Part shown: piece by piece, positions 60,301 to 63,398 of the stretch
Layout: the number at the start of each line of letters is the position of its first letter
Numbering within the stretch: the first letter of the stretch is position 1
Assembly: GCA_015231825.1 (NCBI GenBank)
Contig: JADGAV010000020.1
Span: forward strand, 25,607 to 89,004
Source: SAR324 cluster bacterium
GTDB lineage: Bacteria > SAR324 > NAC60-12
Length of the DNA stretch: 63,398 bases
Reading direction: 5' to 3'
Notes under the pieces: generated by a model
Databases searched by the model: none
What the model saw: only the letters and a program-made list of their open reading frames with translations
Told to the model about the DNA's origin: nothing
Translations under genes and position numbers: made by a program

Positions 60301-61803
60301 AACGGCAAGAGGAGCATCGTTTCCCATAGAACCGGTTGCTTCAGTACCTTCGACAACCATCGGTTTGAGGAGCATATTCACATCTTCCCTTGTATATCCA
60401 AACACTTTCTGACGCTCTAAAAGGGTCTCAAAATCCGAGTTTTGAATTTGATTCGGAGCCGGTAAATCTTTTAAAAGAATCATTTGTTCATCCAACCATT
60501 GCTGATAGGGAAGATGCCCGCAAATTTCTTCCTTGAGTTCCCTGTCATCAATGATTCGCCCCTGATTTGTGTCAATAAGAAACATTTTCCCGGGCTGCAA
60601 TCGGCCTTTGTGAACGATTTCTTCGGGGGGCATATTCAAGACACCCACTTCAGACGCCATGATGACCAAATCATTTTTCGTCACCGCATATCGTGCTGGT
60701 CTGAGGCCGTTTCTGTCCAAAATGGCACCGATTTGAATACCATCCGTAAAAGCCAGGGCTGCAGGTCCGTCCCATGGCTCCATGATGTGTTCATGGTATT
60801 CATAAAACGCCCTCTTTTTCGGAGTCATGTCGGGATTATGCTCCCAGGCTTCAGGAACCAGCATCATCATTGCGTGGGCTAATGAATATCCGGAAATCAC
60901 AAGAAACTCAAAGACGTTATCCAGACATGCCGAATCACTGCCTCTCGGCAATATCAGGGGAACCAGTTGCTGGATTCTTTCATAAAGGGGAGAAGAAAGA
61001 TCTGCCTGACGAGCAGTCATCCAATTGATGTTTCCTCGCAAAGTATTGATTTCACCGTTGTGGGCCAAATAGCGAAAGGGCTGTGCCAAATCCCAACGAG
61101 GGAAGGTATTGGTTGGAAATCGTGTGTGCGCTACAATCAGGGCACTTTCAAATTCGCTATGTTCAATATCCGGATAAAACTTCCCCAGCTGAGCAGGAGT
61201 GAGCATGCCTTTGTAGACAATCGTCTTCGAAGACATGCTGGGAATGGTAAAATCCTCGTAGTGGATAGAATTTCGAATTTGTTTGCGAACTCCATACAAA
61301 AGTCTCTCAAAAACATCTTGAGGCATTTGATCGTCATTTTTCCCAATAAATATTTGACGAATGACCGGTTGAGCTTCCGATGCCTGCTGGCCCACATGCT
61401 GCTGATCAACAGGGACATTTCGCCACCCCAAAACCACAAGCTCCTCTTCAGCGATCAGACTTTCGATAATCCCGCCACAGAAATGCCGCCGTTCCCGGTT
61501 TTGGGGAAGAAACATTACCCCAATTCCGTAGGCCCCAGCTTCCGGCAGGGAAAAACCAAGCGACGGACACTGCTCCTTGAAAAATTTGTGCGGAATCTGC
61601 AGCAGCAGTCCAGCCCCATCTCCGGTATCGGGGTCTGCCCCAAGTGCTCCTCTATGATTTAAGTTGCACAATAATTGTAGACCTTTCTTTACAATATCAT
61701 GGGATTTTCGGCCTTTCATATCTACCACGAATCCTACCCCACAACTATCATGTTCAAACTGTGGATCATACAATCCCTGTTTAGCTGGATAACCGGTTCT
61801 CAT
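57310..61803 (-). CDS. gltB: glutamate synthase large (alpha) subunit
   Basis: A 1,497-residue large subunit that makes two glutamates from glutamine and 2-oxoglutarate. Started at MRTGYPAKQ, with AAGGGG upstream, it has a 20-residue propeptide before the glutaminase nucleophile in HDSCGVGFV (Cys21). The FMN-binding synthase domain (IGAKSNSGEGGEDP, PGEGGQLPGQKVSP, ICGHDGGTGASP) leads to the [3Fe-4S] site CHLNTCPVGIATQNP. The C-terminal GXGXG beta-helix (SGGRLIVSKP, GNTVLYGATAGEAFFNG, GGRAVILGRTG) is complete. It forms an operon with gltD and the CcmI-like gene. Confidence 0.98.
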   Translation of the reverse strand: MRTGYPAKQGLYDPQFEHDSCGVGFVVDMKGRKSHDIVKKGLQLLCNLNHRGALGADPDTGDGAGLLLQIPHKFFKEQCPSLGFSLPEAGAYGIGVMFLPQNRERRHFCGGIIESLIAEEELVVLGWRNVPVDQQHVGQQASEAQPVIRQIFIGKNDDQMPQDVFERLLYGVRKQIRNSIHYEDFTIPSMSSKTIVYKGMLTPAQLGKFYPDIEHSEFESALIVAHTRFPTNTFPRWDLAQPFRYLAHNGEINTLRGNINWMTARQADLSSPLYERIQQLVPLILPRGSDSACLDNVFEFLVISGYSLAHAMMMLVPEAWEHNPDMTPKKRAFYEYHEHIMEPWDGPAALAFTDGIQIGAILDRNGLRPARYAVTKNDLVIMASEVGVLNMPPEEIVHKGRLQPGKMFLIDTNQGRIIDDRELKEEICGHLPYQQWLDEQMILLKDLPAPNQIQNSDFETLLERQKVFGYTREDVNMLLKPMVVEGTEATGSMGNDAPLAVLSDRPQVLYNYFKQIFAQVSNPAIDSIREELVMSLTSHLGKESNILKPTPQHAHLLKIEHPVLTNTELEQIKELHKEDFKTITFPILFNASDGPSGMKLAMDDLCKQAEQAARNRISLLILSDRGVDQEMVPIPALLAVAGVHHHLIRKRLRNSIGIVVETGEAREIAHFCLLIGYGAGAINPYVAFETFEQMIRDGMLPEEITFEKAIENYLKGVKKGLFKVFAKMGISTIQSYRGAQIFEAIGLNEDVIHDYFTGTPSRISGIDLEIIAQESLMRHQEAYQISPDVEKVLDSGGHYFWRRRGEHHQFNPITIQKLQEAARGDNKKAYQEFSKLVNDQNKKRATLRGLLEFKKGNPVPLDEVESADEIVKRFATGAMSLGSISQEAHETLAIAMNRIGAKSNSGEGGEDPERFHRQANGDWPISSIKQVASGRFGVTIEYLAHCNELQIKIAQGAKPGEGGQLPGQKVSPYIAKVRNSTPGVTLISPPPHHDIYSIEDLAQLIFDLKNANPKARITVKLVSEAGVGTIASGVAKAHADMIVICGHDGGTGASPQTSIKHAGVPWELGISETHQTLLLNRLRGRVRLQTDGQLKTGRDVVIAALLGAEEFGFATAPLIAIGCIMMRKCHLNTCPVGIATQNPVLRKKFTGQPEHVINYLFFIAEEAREIMAQLGFRKIDEMVGRSDMLEPQLNVDHWKARHVDVSQLLHRIEVGQGDTIFCTQKQDHGLDDQLDYQLVELAHEAIEHKKPVNITMDVHNTDRTVGAILSGKIALKYGLQGLPDNTIHCKFTGSAGQSFGAFLAHGITLELQGDANDYTGKGLSGGRLIVSKPKKASYRADENVLVGNTVLYGATAGEAFFNGLAGERFAVRNSGAITVVEGVGDHGCEYMTGGRAVILGRTGRNFAAGMSGGIAYVFDEDGLFKSHCNLAMVELEPFDDPGEQHEVRQWIEKHVEYTDSLKGQNLLADWEKTLQRFVKVMPIEYRLVLQKMKSEAA

Positions 61804-62562
61804 GATTGCCCCTTTATTTGACAGCAAATCCTTCAGTTTTTGAGGAATGTTGTTTCAATTTAAGACTGCTCTTTGTCAGGAAAATACAGCCTTGTATTAT
61901 CAGTCTTTTGATTGTTTTCGGAGTGTATCTTCGAATTACTTTAGTCTCTCAATGGAAACCCCGATTTTAACGACTGCGTGGTGTTCTTTTGGTAGGAAAG
62001 CAAATTAAAAAAGTCTGTGTTTCAGTCTCAAGGATTTTGGGAATTTTATGTATTCAACAGACTCTTTTTGCTCCAACAAAACTGAAAGGGTTTCCATTTA
62101 TTCTGAATTTATTAGCGTCATATCTTCAAGGATTCTCCTGCATCACCTTATAAAATACTCCCGGGTAATGGAAGGGTTTTCGATCTCAATCATTAATTCG
62201 ATTTAACATTTTTATGAAAATCACTCTCAGGCACAAGAGGACATTAATACACAAAACACGGGATAAATGCAAATGAAATAGGTTCTGCTTCTCTCTACTC
62301 TATCGAATTATATCGCAAATACTCTCTTTCCTGTGAGAGAGATCTTACACGCAAATACTTCTCTTATGACCTACAAAATTGGATCGCTCCGAAAACCTCT
62401 GATTTGATACCTTAACAGAGAAATATTTACTATTTTTACAACAAGATATAGGAATTTCCAAAAAAAAGATTATGTCGGCATGAAAACTGTAGAAACCCAA
62501 TAAATGAATGCTGAACCGAACGATACACATCCTGGACAGCTGCCAGAAAAATTGGAGGAGTG
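61804..62562. other. AT-rich non-coding stretch upstream of gltB
   Basis: About 760 bases with no convincing gene. It contains the gltB promoter region, a nested hairpin 59 bases upstream of the gltB start, and a short CTCTC...GAGAG hairpin near 62322. Small frames on the minus strand look like chance. Confidence 0.6.
61862..61907 (-). promoter_or_regulatory. nested hairpin in the gltB leader
   Basis: A 7-bp outer stem (AAGACTG with CAGTCTT) encloses a 6-bp inner stem (AATACA with TGTATT) around a GCCT loop. If transcription starts upstream, this lies in the 5' leader of gltB, about 59 bases before the ATG. On the plus strand it is followed by CTTTTG. It may affect gltB expression; inference only. 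Confidence 0.35.
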
Positions 62563-62784
62563 ATGACATACAAAAACCAACTTGTGCCATGCATACTCGT
62601 TGTGTTCATGCTAAACATCAATTCTTGTGCAGATCAGTTGCCAGAAAATTCCTCTTTCCAAATGAATCGCAAAGAATCATTTTCTGATCATCCAACTCAT
62701 GAATTGCTTTCAGACGAGGTCGAAATCCCTCTTGAACTGAGACACAATTCACTGCTGGAATACTATCAAAAACTTTCAAATTAG
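62563..62784 (+). CDS. small putative lipoprotein (73 aa)
   Basis: Starts MTYKNQLVPCILVVFM, with GGAGGAG directly upstream. A hydrophobic segment leads to NINSC, a lipobox-like site with Cys22, giving a mature peptide of about 52 residues that is charged and without motifs. It probably sits at a membrane. No family recognised. An in-frame GTG one codon earlier is too close to the ribosome site. Confidence 0.55.
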   Translation: MTYKNQLVPCILVVFMLNINSCADQLPENSSFQMNRKESFSDHPTHELLSDEVEIPLELRHNSLLEYYQKLSN

Positions 62785-62797
62785 AAGAAATCGAAGA

Positions 62798-62878
62798 GAA
62801 TCAAAAATCCGTCTTCTTTTCAAAATTGAAGGCCTGCCCAAAAAAGGGGAGGGTTGGCGGAAACTGACTTTTTGATTC
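62798..62878. repeat. inverted repeat downstream of the small lipoprotein gene
   Basis: A perfect 10-bp inverted repeat (GAATCAAAAA and TTTTTGATTC) enclosing 61 bases. Inside, CCTGCCC and GGGGAGG can pair around a six-A loop with one mismatch. It lies 14 bases after the small lipoprotein stop. It could be a terminator, a small RNA or a stabilising 3' end. Confidence 0.35.
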
Positions 62879-62950
62879 TGTGGGCAAATCGAATTGAAGA
62901 AAAATTTAAGTGCATCATTCTTTCATTCATCTGGACCATCAATCCCCGGA

Positions 62951-63133
62951 TCAGTTTATTCTCCAGTCATGGACAAACATCATGATCAAACAGGCAATTA
63001 CAATTGTGGAGCAAATCAATATTTCCGTTTGTGAGAATTCTTCGGGGAACCGGCTGCTTCCATTGGTCACGGGTGTTTTTTGTTCAATTTCTGTATTTGA
63101 AACTTTTCTTTCAGGCAAGTCCTCATTTCTCAT
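62951..63133 (-). CDS. small C-terminal membrane-anchored protein (60 aa)
   Basis: Starts MRNEDLPERKVSNTEIEQ, with AAAGGGA just upstream. The first 35 residues are polar and acidic; a single membrane helix (ILICSTIVIACLIMMFV) then nearly reaches the C-terminus (HDWRIN). The layout fits a tail-anchored peptide. A plus-strand frame across the same DNA lacks such features. No family recognised. Confidence 0.45.
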   Translation of the reverse strand: MRNEDLPERKVSNTEIEQKTPVTNGSSRFPEEFSQTEILICSTIVIACLIMMFVHDWRIN

Positions 63134-63350
63134 TACTATCCCTTTCTACTGACTCGTTTTGGTAAAACTCGATTGCTGACTCCAGCGGATGAAGGTCACT
63201 ATGGCCTGATCTTATCCTATCTTTTTGCTCAGAGCAATCCCTTCGAAACTTGGTGCGCTGCTAACAATAAGGGAAAACTTCTGTGTTCGATTCTATTGAT
63301 TCGGGCAGGACTCTGATTTTAGGGGAGGAAACAAGGATACTATTTTCATT

Positions 63351-63398
63351 TGGTGGGTTGGCAGGGAATCGAACCCTGGACCACCTGATTAAAAATCA
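63351..63398 (-). tRNA. tRNA-Lys(UUU), 5' part outside the window
   Basis: The last 48 bases read on the minus strand as the 3' part of a tRNA: anticodon 3' stem TCAGG, variable loop TGGTC, T-arm CAGGG-TTCGATT-CCCTG, acceptor CCAACCC, discriminator A and an encoded CCA. The seven-base loop TTTTTAA gives anticodon UUU (63391-63393), hence lysine. The D-arm and 5' acceptor strand lie beyond the window edge. Confidence 0.93.

Noticed and set aside
60967..61662. A 231-codon plus-strand frame inside gltB
   Set aside because: It lies wholly antisense to the conserved glutaminase domain of gltB and shows no family features; a shadow of the real gene.
62910..63152. 80-codon plus-strand frame near the right end
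   Set aside because: It overlaps the better-supported tail-anchored peptide on the other strand and lacks a ribosome site and domain features.

Overview
The window reads as a chromosomal segment of a Gram-negative, AT-leaning bacterium (by eye a little over 40% G+C). Two glycosyltransferases of lipopolysaccharide type (families GT9 and GT2), two class A penicillin-binding proteins, an LpoA-like PBP activator, CmoA/CmoB, a YfgM-like protein and an NAD-dependent ligase point to Proteobacteria or a deltaproteobacterial-type lineage such as SAR324 (the lineage guess is inference and weak). I see no phage, IS, CRISPR or plasmid genes. This is mostly core metabolism, tightly packed on both strands.

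Layout. 1-10.4 kb: a DUF255/YyaL thioredoxin-fold protein, a large class A PBP in an operon with an ApaH-like phosphatase, a GT9 and a GT39 glycosyltransferase, and small unknown genes. 10.5-18.3 kb: ligA, a DUF3467 gene, a CARDB protein, a WaaE-like GT2, an aspartate/aromatic aminotransferase, DAHP synthase and a DUF5665 membrane protein. 18.4-26.9 kb (+): dapE-like, proB, a giant tandem uvrA, and a TPR protein. 26.9-36.4 kb (-): an eight-gene run of DUF2062, TPR, hom, LpoA-like, HEPN-like/TM, cmoA, cmoB and an acyl-CoA-dehydrogenase-fold protein that lacks the usual catalytic glutamate. 36.6-37.2 kb: a STAS protein. 37.3-42.7 kb (+): a complete pyruvate dehydrogenase operon (E1alpha, E1beta, E2, and E3 with its own lipoyl domain). 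42.8-49.4 kb (-): PBP1A, Bax-inhibitor-1, DUF3014, argG, a membrane-anchored cold-shock protein, and trxB. 49.8-54.9 kb: rnhA (+), a membrane protein, rpoZ and a YfgM-like gene (-), and an exported FlgT/CsgG-like protein (+). 54.9-61.8 kb (-): gltB, gltD and a two-repeat CcmI-like protein. 61.8-63.4 kb: sparse DNA with two small membrane-associated peptides, and a tRNA-Lys(UUU) cut by the window edge.

How it fits together. Nitrogen and amino-acid metabolism recur (GOGAT, argG, proB, hom, aspC, aroG, dapE-like), next to envelope growth (two PBPs, the LpoA-like protein, sugar transferases) and genome/RNA maintenance (ligA, uvrA, rnhA, CmoAB, rpoZ). The items most worth a second look are the tandem UvrA, the desulfinase-like ACAD, the TM-anchored cold-shock domain, the HEPN-like/TM protein, and a long base-paired element in the trxB-rnhA gap. 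No clear multi-gene novel system is evident.
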